Shown piece after piece: positions 7,887 to 16,532 of a DNA stretch of 64,000 bases; position 1 is the stretch's first letter, and each line of letters opens with the position of its first letter. The position numbers and the translations under genes were made by a program. The stretch comes from AAA164-E04 sp014239995. GTDB lineage: Bacteria; Verrucomicrobiota; Verrucomicrobiia; Limisphaerales; AAA164-E04. Where the stretch lies: NCBI GenBank assembly GCA_029247315.1, contig JAQWLM010000027.1:1-64000 (forward strand). The letters are read 5' to 3'. The notes beneath the pieces were generated by a model, which was not told the DNA's origin, did no database searches, and worked only from the letters and a program-made list of their open reading frames with translations.

Positions 7887-8654
7887 ATGAACCACACACA
7901 GCGTTTTTCTTTGGATGGCAAGGTGGCTCTGGTCACCGGGAGCACGAAAGGTTTGGGACATGCCATGGCTCGTGCCCTGGGACAGGCCGGTGCGCGGGTG
8001 GCCATGAATTATTACAATGATGAAGCCAAGGCCATGGCTGCCATGGCGGAGTTTGAGGCGGCAGGTGGTGAGGGGATCCTCGTACGCGGCGATGTGACCG
8101 ATGAGACTGACGTACGCGCCATGGTGGAGAAGGTAAAGCAGGAATTGGGTCCCGTGGATATTGCGGTGATGAACGCCACCTGCGACCAGCCACACAAGCC
8201 CATCGAGGATTATTCCTGGGACTTTTACCAGTCCATGCTGGATTTTTTTATCAAAAGTCCCTTCCTCGTGACCCGGGCTATCCTGCCTGAGATGAAGGAG
8301 AGGCAGTGGGGACGGATCATCAATATCGGTTCCGAGGTCTTTCACCTGGGCGTCCCTGAGTTCAGTGCCTATGTGGCTGCCAAGGGGGGACAGAATGGGT
8401 GGTCTCGCAGTATGGCGCGTGAACTGGCCCCTTTTGGGATTACCGTGAATATGATATCCCCTGGCTGGATTCCCGTGGAACGCCACGATAAGGAGCCTCA
8501 GGAGTGGAAGGATGCCTATTTGCCCACCATTCCAGTGGGGCGCTGGGGGGTACCTCAGGACCTTGCCGGGGCCGTGACCTTTCTGGCCAGTGAGTCCTCC
8601 TCCTTTGTCACGGGACAGAACTTGCATGTCAACGGGGGATTGACCCTGCATTGA
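7887..8654 (+). CDS. Short-chain dehydrogenase/reductase
   Basis: A classical SDR of 255 residues. The dinucleotide-binding TGSTKGLG is near residue 17, with GDVTD and NATCDQ further on (NAT replacing the usual NAG). The catalytic tetrad region has Ser in INIGSEV and Tyr/Lys in YVAAKGG. The C-terminus has the common SPGWI and GGLTLH elements. It should oxidise or reduce a hydroxyl/keto group with NAD(P); substrate unknown. It lies 255 nt upstream of, and co-directional with, a sugar ABC importer, so a sugar or polyol dehydrogenase is plausible. Two adjacent ATGs (7884, 7887) exist; 7887 gives AGG six bases upstream. Confidence 0.88.
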   Translation: MNHTQRFSLDGKVALVTGSTKGLGHAMARALGQAGARVAMNYYNDEAKAMAAMAEFEAAGGEGILVRGDVTDETDVRAMVEKVKQELGPVDIAVMNATCDQPHKPIEDYSWDFYQSMLDFFIKSPFLVTRAILPEMKERQWGRIINIGSEVFHLGVPEFSAYVAAKGGQNGWSRSMARELAPFGITVNMISPGWIPVERHDKEPQEWKDAYLPTIPVGRWGVPQDLAGAVTFLASESSSFVTGQNLHVNGGLTLH

Positions 8655-8909
8655 ACCGCGCAATTGGTACGTGGAAGACCCCATGCAACCCGGTTACCCT
8701 TGGCTATCGGGGACTTGGTTCAGGTAGTCACTGGCGCGCTCAAAGAGGACATGGATTCCCTTGGCTTGACGGCATGCGGATTATTTGCGATCAAAATAAG
8801 CTCCCTGATGCGAGTAGTCGTTGATGCTGTGAACCTGGATTGAACCAAGGCTGCACGTCAGCTTGCACAAGGAGTCAGATTCCTTTTGAATTCAGATGTC
8901 GATAAGATC

Positions 8910-9938
8910 ATGAAGAAACTCATATTATTAGGTATCCTCACTGCGTCCATTGCGGTAGGGATCACAGCTTGTGGCCCCGGAGGCCAGAGTGGTGATGGCA
9001 AGGCCCGGTTTGCCTTTGTCACCAACATGCCCGCCTCGTTCTGGGTCATTGCCCAGAAGGGGGTTGAAAAGGCCGGTGAGGAACTGGATGTCAATGTCTC
9101 GGTGGATATGCCGGCTGATGGTGTCTCGGGCCAGAAACGCGTGCTGGAGGATTTGCTGGCACGGGGTGTAAACGGCATTGCAGTCAGTGTGATCGATCCT
9201 GCTAACCAAACCGATATCCTGAACAAGGTTGCCAGCCGGACTGCCCTGATCACTCATGATGCGGATGCTCCGGATTCCGACCGCAAGGTATACATTGGGA
9301 TGGACAACTACACGGCGGGTCGTATGTGCGGTGAACTGGTCAGGGATGCCATTCCCCAAGGTGGTAAGGTCATGATTTTTGTAGGTCGCATCGAGCAGGA
9401 TAACGGCCGTCGCCGGCGTCAGGGCGTCATTGATGAGTTACTCGGGCGCTCCCACGATCCCATGCGATTTGACCCTCCTGATGCCAGATTGAGCGGGAAC
9501 GGCTATGAAATCCTGGGCACCCTGACGGATCAAGGGGACCCGATACGCGCCAAGGCCAATGCGGAGGATACCCTTTCTCGGCATCCTGATGTCCATTGTA
9601 TGGTGGGTTTGTTTGCCTACAATCCCCCTGCCATCATCGAAGCACTTTCTCAGGCAGGAAAGATCAATGATGTCAAGATTGTGGCCTTTGACGAAGCAGA
9701 CGAGTCCCTCCAGGGGATCATTGACGGCACGGTGCATGGCACCATTGTGCAGAATCCATATATGTATGGTTACAAGTCCATCGAGATCCTCAATGCCCTC
9801 CACCAAGGCGATGCTTCCGTGATTCCCGAGGACAAGTTCATAGATATTCCGGCACGCTTTATTCGAAAGGATAACGTGCAGGCATTCTGGGATGACTTGA
9901 AGGTGAAGACGGGGCAAGGACCGGCAGCGAGTGAGTGA
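8910..9938 (+). CDS. Sugar ABC transporter substrate-binding lipoprotein (CUT2, RbsB-like)
   Basis: A protein of 342 residues. The N-terminus is a lipoprotein signal (KKLILLGILTASIAVGITAC) with lipobox ITAC and the lipid cysteine at 21. The rest is a type 1 periplasmic-binding fold of the Peripla_BP_4/ribose group: FAFVTNMPASFWVIAQKG, the hinge region NGIAVSVIDPANQ, IGMDNYTAGRM, and NPYMYGYKSIEIL near the C-terminus. It captures a pentose/hexose-like sugar and delivers it to the permease encoded downstream. The stop codon overlaps the GTG start of the ATPase gene, so the two are translationally coupled. ATG 8910 was chosen because the signal peptide begins there; an in-frame TTG at 8886 is less likely. 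Confidence 0.9.
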   Translation: MKKLILLGILTASIAVGITACGPGGQSGDGKARFAFVTNMPASFWVIAQKGVEKAGEELDVNVSVDMPADGVSGQKRVLEDLLARGVNGIAVSVIDPANQTDILNKVASRTALITHDADAPDSDRKVYIGMDNYTAGRMCGELVRDAIPQGGKVMIFVGRIEQDNGRRRRQGVIDELLGRSHDPMRFDPPDARLSGNGYEILGTLTDQGDPIRAKANAEDTLSRHPDVHCMVGLFAYNPPAIIEALSQAGKINDVKIVAFDEADESLQGIIDGTVHGTIVQNPYMYGYKSIEILNALHQGDASVIPEDKFIDIPARFIRKDNVQAFWDDLKVKTGQGPAASE

Positions 9939-11484
9939 TAACCCCGATTATCATGACCCCTCCACGGGATCGGCGAGTGAAGGGGATCTGTCCACGCGGG
10001 TTCTGGAAGTGCGAGGTGTCTCCAAAAGCTTTCCTGGTGTCCAGGCACTGAAAGGGGTCTCTCTGCAGTTGCATGCCGGCGAAGTGCTGGCGGTCATTGG
10101 TGAGAATGGTGCTGGCAAAAGTACCCTGATGAAAATCCTGGCCGGCGTCCAGGGACATGATGCCGGTGAAGTACTTGTGGATGGGAAGCCTGTGCGATTT
10201 AACGGCGTGGAGGATGCCCTTGCGAAGGGAATCTCCCTGATTCACCAAGAGTTGAATCTTGCCGATAATCTGGATGTAGCCTCAAATATTTTTCTGGGTC
10301 GTGAGCCGCTCCGTTACGGCCTGATCGATACCTCCCTCATGCGCCAGTCCTCGGGCGATTATCTGGATCGCGTCGGCCTTTCCGTGAGTCCTGCGTTGAC
10401 AGTTAGTGAGCTTCCCATCGGCCACCAGCAAATGGTGGAAATCGCCAAGGCCCTTTCGGTTCAGTCCCGTGTGTTGATCATGGATGAACCTACTTCCAGT
10501 TTGAGCCAGCATGAGACAGAACAACTTTTCAAGGTCATCAGGGACCTTGCTTCCAAAGGGGTGGCTATTGTCTATATCTCGCATCGACTTGGTGAAGTGC
10601 GTGCGCTGGCAGATCGGGTGACCGTGCTGAGGGATGGTGAGAATGCCGGTAACATGGATCGAGAGGATATTACCCACGAGCACATGGTAAAACTCATGGT
10701 CGGTCGGGATATTTCCCAGTACTATGCGCTCGAGCCCCGCAAAAATGGAAAAGTGGTTTTAAAGGTCGAACGGTTACGTACGCCTCAGCACCCTGAGCAC
10801 GCCTTGAGTTTTGAGGTGAAGTCGGGCGAGATTGTTGGGGTCGCTGGCCTTGTCGGGGCAGGCCGTACCGAAATGCTGCAGACTCTCTTTGGTGTGACTC
10901 CTTCGTTGGGTGGGGAGATGGAAGTCAGCGGACAGGCTGTTCGAGTGACCTCTCCGCGTCAGGCCATTTATCATGGCTTGGCCCTTGTGCCTGAGGATCG
11001 CAAGCAGCAGGGATTGATCCTGGAAATGGCCGTGCGTGAAAACCTGAGTCTGGCCAGCCTCAAACGAGACCAGAACGTGGGTTTTTTGAACCGAGACAGG
11101 GAAGAGGAGATCAGTCATGCCATGGTGGATGACATGAAGATCAAGACGCCTTCCGATTTGCAGGAGGTACAATATCTCTCCGGTGGTAATCAACAGAAGG
11201 TGGTGCTGGGTAAATGGCTGGCCATGCAGCCGGGGGTCCTCCTTCTGGATGAACCGACGCGGGGTATTGACGTGGGGGCCAAGCAGGATATCTACAAGCT
11301 GATGGAAAAACTGGCCGAAGCGGGTGTTGCGATTTTGTTTGTATCCAGTGAAATGGAGGAGATCATTGGAATGTCCGACAGGGCCATTGTCATGCATGAA
11401 GGCATGCTGGCCGGAGAACTCATGCGGGAACAACTGACCGAGGAGTCCATCATGCAACTTGCAACCGGTTCCCTGGATTCATAA
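9931..11484 (+). CDS. Sugar ABC transporter ATP-binding protein (RbsA-like, two ABC domains)
   Basis: A protein of 517 residues with tandem ABC domains. Domain 1: Walker A GENGAGKSTLMK, signature-like LPIGHQQMVEIAKAL, Walker B VLIMDEPTSSL. Domain 2 has a degenerate Walker A (GLVGAGRTEM) but a good signature LSGGNQQKVVLGKWL and Walker B LLLDEPTRGIDVG. This asymmetric pair is typical of RbsA/MglA/XylG ATPases. It energises the importer formed with the binding protein and permease on either side. It starts with GTG overlapping the preceding stop codon. Confidence 0.93.
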   Translation: MSDNPDYHDPSTGSASEGDLSTRVLEVRGVSKSFPGVQALKGVSLQLHAGEVLAVIGENGAGKSTLMKILAGVQGHDAGEVLVDGKPVRFNGVEDALAKGISLIHQELNLADNLDVASNIFLGREPLRYGLIDTSLMRQSSGDYLDRVGLSVSPALTVSELPIGHQQMVEIAKALSVQSRVLIMDEPTSSLSQHETEQLFKVIRDLASKGVAIVYISHRLGEVRALADRVTVLRDGENAGNMDREDITHEHMVKLMVGRDISQYYALEPRKNGKVVLKVERLRTPQHPEHALSFEVKSGEIVGVAGLVGAGRTEMLQTLFGVTPSLGGEMEVSGQAVRVTSPRQAIYHGLALVPEDRKQQGLILEMAVRENLSLASLKRDQNVGFLNRDREEEISHAMVDDMKIKTPSDLQEVQYLSGGNQQKVVLGKWLAMQPGVLLLDEPTRGIDVGAKQDIYKLMEKLAEAGVAILFVSSEMEEIIGMSDRAIVMHEGMLAGELMREQLTEESIMQLATGSLDS

Positions 11485-11513
11485 TCCTTCAACATTCGAC
11501 TTGCTTTGACCCA

Positions 11514-12503
11514 ATGAAAAAGATTTTTGGCATATCCGGTATCTTTCTGGTGGTATTCATCCTGACCGCACTGATGAGTGAGAGTTTCCTGACTCCCTAT
11601 AATCTGGAGCGTTTGATTTTACGCACCTCTTTGTTTGGCATTATCAGCATCGGGGTTGCTTTTGTCATCATCACCAGTGGCATCGACCTTTCCATCGGTT
11701 CCGTCATATGCCTGATTGGCTGTGGACTTCCCTGGTTACTTACCAAGATGTCCTTTTCCCTGCCTGTGACCATCTTGACGGTCCTTGGATGTTCCCTCCT
11801 GATTGGGTGGATGCACGGCTTGCTGATCACCAAGTTGAAATTGCAGCCTTTTGTAGTGACCCTGTGTGGTCTGCTCATGTATCGGGGAATCACCCGTGGT
11901 TTTACGGGTGACCAGACCCAGGGCTTTGGCCAGGTATTTAAGGATCTTCGCTGGTATGGAGAGGGGCGTGTCGCCATTCCTGGAATTTCCATGGAGACCT
12001 TCGGGATTCCGGTGCCTTTCTTTATCCTCCTACTGGTGGCGGTGATGGCATCCATTTTTCTCAACCGCACGATTTATGGCCGCTACCTGATGGCTCTTGG
12101 GCGCAACGAACAGGCGGCACGCTACAGTGGTATCAACACAGACCGCATGATTATCCTCGCCTATGTCATTTGCGCCACCATGGCGGGCCTTGGTGGGGTG
12201 CTTTTTATTCTGGATGTCAACTCGGCCCAACCTGTGGATATGGGAAATTTTTATGAACTGTATGCCATCGCTGCCGCTGTGCTTGGTGGGTGCAGTTTGC
12301 GCGGTGGGCAGGGTACCATTCTGGGGGTGGTGATCGGTGCGGGTCTCATGCAGGTGCTCAGGAACATGATTACCCTGGTTGACTGGATTCCAACCCATAT
12401 CGAGTATGCGGTGATCGGTGCTGTGATCCTTGTAGGTGTGATTGCGGATGAAGTGGTCAAGCGCTTTGCTGCAGCGCGCAGAGCCGCTGCCAGCAAGGCC
12501 TAG
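11514..12503 (+). CDS. Sugar ABC transporter permease (RbsC-like)
   Basis: A membrane protein of 329 residues with 8-10 hydrophobic segments and the BPD_transp_2 pattern: VAFVIITSGIDLSIGSV near 45-61, the coupling-loop motif LGRNEQAARYSGIN near 199-212, and ELYAIAAAVLGGCSLRGGQG. The coupling loop contacts the ATPase. It is the third gene of a complete CUT2 importer; the gap to the ATPase gene is 29 nt. It is similar in layout to the second importer permease at 21001-21987. Confidence 0.93.
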   Translation: MKKIFGISGIFLVVFILTALMSESFLTPYNLERLILRTSLFGIISIGVAFVIITSGIDLSIGSVICLIGCGLPWLLTKMSFSLPVTILTVLGCSLLIGWMHGLLITKLKLQPFVVTLCGLLMYRGITRGFTGDQTQGFGQVFKDLRWYGEGRVAIPGISMETFGIPVPFFILLLVAVMASIFLNRTIYGRYLMALGRNEQAARYSGINTDRMIILAYVICATMAGLGGVLFILDVNSAQPVDMGNFYELYAIAAAVLGGCSLRGGQGTILGVVIGAGLMQVLRNMITLVDWIPTHIEYAVIGAVILVGVIADEVVKRFAAARRAAASKA

Positions 12504-12659
12504 TCCGCAATTTCAGCGTGGTGCCCTCAGCTGGCCTGAAGTTTGTCATTTTCATGAATTGAACCCTTTCCACGCATATGCGTGTTTCGGAAAGATATTG
12601 GGGGGTGGCATGCTGGATTCCATCTCGCTTTGGGAGGTGAAAATTGCTTTATTACCTTC

Positions 12660-15600
12660 ATGCACCCATGTTCTCATTTATTCCTCAGGAAACGCTTTCT
12701 CTGGTACGGGGCGTGGAGTTATCTCTTTTCGCTCGTTTTTCACGTCTGCCTTCTTGCCGATCCGGTTCTGTTAGATGATCAATTCAACCTTCCTGACGGA
12801 TTCCACATCTACAAGGCTGCGGAGCGGGATATGAGTGGTGGTAGCTATGATATTACCTTCGATGGGGATGGGCGCCTGCTGGTTGGGGATGGTAAAAACG
12901 TACGTCGGCTGGCTGATACCAATCAAGATCAAACCTATGATGCTTACGAGATCATCGCAAAGGGGCTGGGTGGCAGGGGGCCCCAGGGGCTTGCTGTTTA
13001 TGGGGATTACCTTTATGCGGTCGGTGGGGATGGGGTACAGTTGTTCAGCGGGTATCAGGCCGGGGGCGCATTGAAACATGAACAACGCCTGGGTGCACCC
13101 TTCAACACCGGTGGTGATCATGCTGCTCATACCATCATGCGCGGTTTGGACGGTTTTATGTATTTTGTCACGGGTGATGGAGGTGGGGTTGGGGAACGTA
13201 AACATATTACAGAAGATCATTCTCCGGTTCTTTTTGAGCGCAACGCATCGGTATTTCGCTTTGATCGATTTGGAGAGCAGTGGGAATGCCTTTCCACAGG
13301 TGGAAGGAATCCTCCCAGCCTGGGGATGAATTACCTCGGTGAATGCTTTAGTTTTGACAGTGATATGGAGTGGCATGTTGCCTTGCCCTTTTATCGGCCT
13401 GTGCGTTTGAATCACTGGGTTGTCGGAGGTGATCAGGGATGGCAGCAGGTGGGTGCCTACCCAGCTTACTACTTAGACTGCCTGCCTCCGGTGCTCGAGG
13501 TGGGAAGAGGATCTCCCAACTGGGGTATCTTTTACGAACATGTTCAGTTTCCAAAGCCATATCGCGATGCATTCCTTGCATGTGATTATCAGTGGAAGTC
13601 TGCAAGCTCCGGGAGTTATGCCAGTCCTGGGAGACTGGTTGCCTTTCATCTGGAACGAAAGGATGCTACTTGGTCGGCAGAAATGTCCGTCTTGGCCCAG
13701 CCAAAAGAAGGGGCTATCCTACCCTCGGGGGAACCCATTCACTTTGCCTTGGTGGATGTGGATGTCGCCCCTGATGGGAGCCTCTTCCTTTCGGATCACA
13801 ACCAGGGTATATGGAGACTTTTTTATGATGCGGGATTTGACTCGACGATGCTTCCTCCCATGGTTCGTCCTTCGAGAGGGGAGGGTCCTGAAGAAAATTC
13901 TCCTCTGGATGCCATTCTGAAATTACCTCAACCGATGGCAGAATGGAGCCGATTACAGGAGCAAGATCTTTTTGCGCTGGATGATGCAAAAATGGTGCGT
14001 GCATTGAAAACGGTTTCTTTGGATGATACGCTCAACCTGCGCCGAAGATTGCGTGCCATACGTCTGTTGGCTCCGCGATTCCGCTCCCTCCCCACAACCT
14101 TCGTCTCGACACTTGCCTTGGATGCATTTCCGGAAATACGGGGACAGGCTGCCTGGTTGATGGGCCTGCGACAGCAGCCAACGGAACGTGTGACCCGTGT
14201 GCATCTGCTTGAAGATTCAGATCCATTTGTCAGGAGACGTGCTGCGGAGTCTTTCAACCGCTCTGTTGAAAAAGTGACCATTTCACATCTCCGGGAGCTC
14301 CTCAACGATGCCGACCGCTATGTGCGGTATTCAGCGATGACCGCATTGGCGCATTACTCCACCGCTGAAATAGTTGCTGCCATGGATTCCAGTTTGCATC
14401 CCCGTATCTTGATGCGCATGCTCGTTGCTACTGATATTCGTCGTGAACGTGCTTCGCAGCATGTGGTTCAAACGATGGCAACCCCATTGCTTGCGTGGTC
14501 CATGAAATCTCCTGAGGAAAGACAGGATACGCTGGACCTGCTTCGGGTTCTGGGTTTATTCCGTAAAGAACTTCAGTCCTCCAAGCCAATCGTCCAAGCT
14601 ATCCAACAGAGGCTCGTTGATCTGTTCACATCTGCCTCAGACAGGTTGATTCGATGGGAGAGCGCACGCCTGCTCGGGGAGTACGATGTGGGGGATGGCT
14701 TTGCACTGCTGCTTGATGCCTTGGAGGTTGAGAAGGATGGTGTGACTCAATTTCATTTTGCAGAGGCGCTTTCCAGGATCCGTCGGGGTTTTCATCCCGG
14801 TGATAGTCGTCGTTTTATTAAGTGGATTCAATCAACCCAAAAAGGTTGGTTTGCAGATCTAGATGGCAAAGGTCGCCAGTTCAGTGGATTCTGGAGCTCG
14901 GTCATGGCGCGGGTGGCCGGGCATCATTCCACGGCCCTGCTTGACCTGGCCGATGGACTGGAACCCGATAGCCTGTTAAGTTCCATTGCTCTGGATGCGA
15001 TCAAGGATCTCCCGGGTGCTGAGCGTGTCCTGCTCCAGTCTCTTCATTCTGCCAGCACTCAGCAACAGAAGTACAAAGTTCTACGCATCCTTCAGGGGGT
15101 CAGGAGCCCATTGATTGCACCTGCCCTTATCGAGGCTTATGACGCCAGCGAGGATCCGATCTACCGGGCCCAGCTAATCATCACCTTGAGCGCCCAGCCC
15201 ATACCGGAAGCACGTCAGAACTTGTTCCTGAAGGCCCTGATGGAACTTGACCAGGACTTGGCCATTGAGCCATGTGCCGACCGAATCATCCAGGATGGTC
15301 TTGTGGCTTCCCAAGTGGCGCAGGTGCGCTATCGAGGTTATGAGGGAACCCAGGCGGTGGGGTTCAGATGCATGGAACTCATGACATTGCATCCCAAAAG
15401 AATCCGACCCATTGAGCGCATGCTTCAAGCCATTGCCGGGGTTCGTAGACCGGATAGTTTACCTGAATTACAATGCATCTGGATTTCTGATCAGCAGATT
15501 GCCGATGAACGTGCTTGGTTCAGCAAGGTTTTCCATGTGCCTGAGCCTCCCGGGGAAGGGCGATTGATCATTACCTGTGACAATGCCTTTGTTGCTTACC

Positions 15601-16505
15601 TGAACGGCAAGGAAATAGGCAGGGATGTCTCCTGGGAAAGCGTCGAGGTTCTCGATCTGCCTACAAACCTCAAACAGGGCCGTAATGTGATTGCCATTGC
15701 CGGCCTCAATCATGGGGGACCCGCCGGCCTTGCAGCGGTCTTACGCTGGACGACTCAGGATGGTTCCATGCGTGCATTGGCCACCGATGGAACCTGGCGC
15801 GTCACCGGGAGGCAGCCCGATCCCCGTTGGCAATTTGAACCACAGGCTGGGATCGCATGGCGTCCGGGCGTTAATGTGAGTCAAGCCACGGAGAATGTCA
15901 TGAAGGTCATGGCTCCCTTTGTGTCCAATCAGGCTGCATCGAGCACTGAAGAGGTAATAGAATGGTGGCAGGATTGGTATCGCTTATCCTTCCACCAGCC
16001 TTATGTTCCAGTGCAAACCGTTGCCAGGATTCATCCAAGGAGCAATCATTTGCTCAGGAAAATGCTGCTTGAGATGAACGCATTCAACGGGAATCCTGCG
16101 CAAGGGCGGCAGGTTTACCTCAAGGCGGGTTGCTTTGCTTGTCATGGGGGAACGGGCGTGAACAAGGGAACCCTGTTCGGACCGGCTCTCACCGGTGTCA
16201 CTCAGCGCCTGAATCGGGAGGAACTTGCCGATGCGATCGTCTACCCTTCCAAACAGGTTGCTGAACGCTTCAAGGCGACCCAGGTCACCTTGAAGGATGG
16301 TCAAGTGCTTGATGGGTTTCTTACGGGTGAGACTGATGAGCTCATCTCAGTGACCGACTTGTCAAATCGTGTTACCCAGGTTCCTAAATCCGAGATTCTG
16401 GCAATGAAGGCCCAGGACAGCTCGCTGATGCCTGAAATGCTCCTTAATGGTTTTAGCGAATCAGAAATACTTGATCTGATGACATTCATTCATCAGTTCA
16501 AGTAA
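12660..16505 (+). CDS. PVC-type membrane-bound dehydrogenase with HEAT repeats and C-terminal c-type heme domain
   Basis: About 1281 residues. Signal/anchor at about 10-33 (RKRFLWYGAWSYLFSLVF). Residues about 35-390 form a glucose-dehydrogenase-like beta-propeller (PDGFHIYKAAE, GDHAAHTIMRGLDGFMY, LFLSDHNQGIWRL). Residues about 430-900 are HEAT-like helical repeats, and about 980-1060 is a small beta domain. The C-terminus carries a single heme site CFACH (Cys1158-His1162) within the Pirellula/Verrucomicrobium-type heme-binding domain, followed by VAERFKATQVTLKDGQVLDG. Such proteins are thought to oxidise sugars or alcohols outside the cytoplasm and pass electrons to cytochromes; the substrate is not known. 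The ATG at 12660 has a GGAGGTGA 19 bases upstream, too far for normal use, so the start is uncertain. It follows the sugar importer by about 155 nt. Confidence 0.85.
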   Translation: MHPCSHLFLRKRFLWYGAWSYLFSLVFHVCLLADPVLLDDQFNLPDGFHIYKAAERDMSGGSYDITFDGDGRLLVGDGKNVRRLADTNQDQTYDAYEIIAKGLGGRGPQGLAVYGDYLYAVGGDGVQLFSGYQAGGALKHEQRLGAPFNTGGDHAAHTIMRGLDGFMYFVTGDGGGVGERKHITEDHSPVLFERNASVFRFDRFGEQWECLSTGGRNPPSLGMNYLGECFSFDSDMEWHVALPFYRPVRLNHWVVGGDQGWQQVGAYPAYYLDCLPPVLEVGRGSPNWGIFYEHVQFPKPYRDAFLACDYQWKSASSGSYASPGRLVAFHLERKDATWSAEMSVLAQPKEGAILPSGEPIHFALVDVDVAPDGSLFLSDHNQGIWRLFYDAGFDSTMLPPMVRPSRGEGPEENSPLDAILKLPQPMAEWSRLQEQDLFALDDAKMVRALKTVSLDDTLNLRRRLRAIRLLAPRFRSLPTTFVSTLALDAFPEIRGQAAWLMGLRQQPTERVTRVHLLEDSDPFVRRRAAESFNRSVEKVTISHLRELLNDADRYVRYSAMTALAHYSTAEIVAAMDSSLHPRILMRMLVATDIRRERASQHVVQTMATPLLAWSMKSPEERQDTLDLLRVLGLFRKELQSSKPIVQAIQQRLVDLFTSASDRLIRWESARLLGEYDVGDGFALLLDALEVEKDGVTQFHFAEALSRIRRGFHPGDSRRFIKWIQSTQKGWFADLDGKGRQFSGFWSSVMARVAGHHSTALLDLADGLEPDSLLSSIALDAIKDLPGAERVLLQSLHSASTQQQKYKVLRILQGVRSPLIAPALIEAYDASEDPIYRAQLIITLSAQPIPEARQNLFLKALMELDQDLAIEPCADRIIQDGLVASQVAQVRYRGYEGTQAVGFRCMELMTLHPKRIRPIERMLQAIAGVRRPDSLPELQCIWISDQQIADERAWFSKVFHVPEPPGEGRLIITCDNAFVAYLNGKEIGRDVSWESVEVLDLPTNLKQGRNVIAIAGLNHGGPAGLAAVLRWTTQDGSMRALATDGTWRVTGRQPDPRWQFEPQAGIAWRPGVNVSQATENVMKVMAPFVSNQAASSTEEVIEWWQDWYRLSFHQPYVPVQTVARIHPRSNHLLRKMLLEMNAFNGNPAQGRQVYLKAGCFACHGGTGVNKGTLFGPALTGVTQRLNREELADAIVYPSKQVAERFKATQVTLKDGQVLDGFLTGETDELISVTDLSNRVTQVPKSEILAMKAQDSSLMPEMLLNGFSESEILDLMTFIHQFK

Positions 16506-16532
16506 TACACCTGTGGGTTGGGGAGGTGAACT

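Noticed and set aside
7833..8684. Minus-strand open frame opposite the SDR gene
   Set aside because: Shadow of a gene with a complete SDR motif set; Gly/His-rich composition typical of antisense frames.
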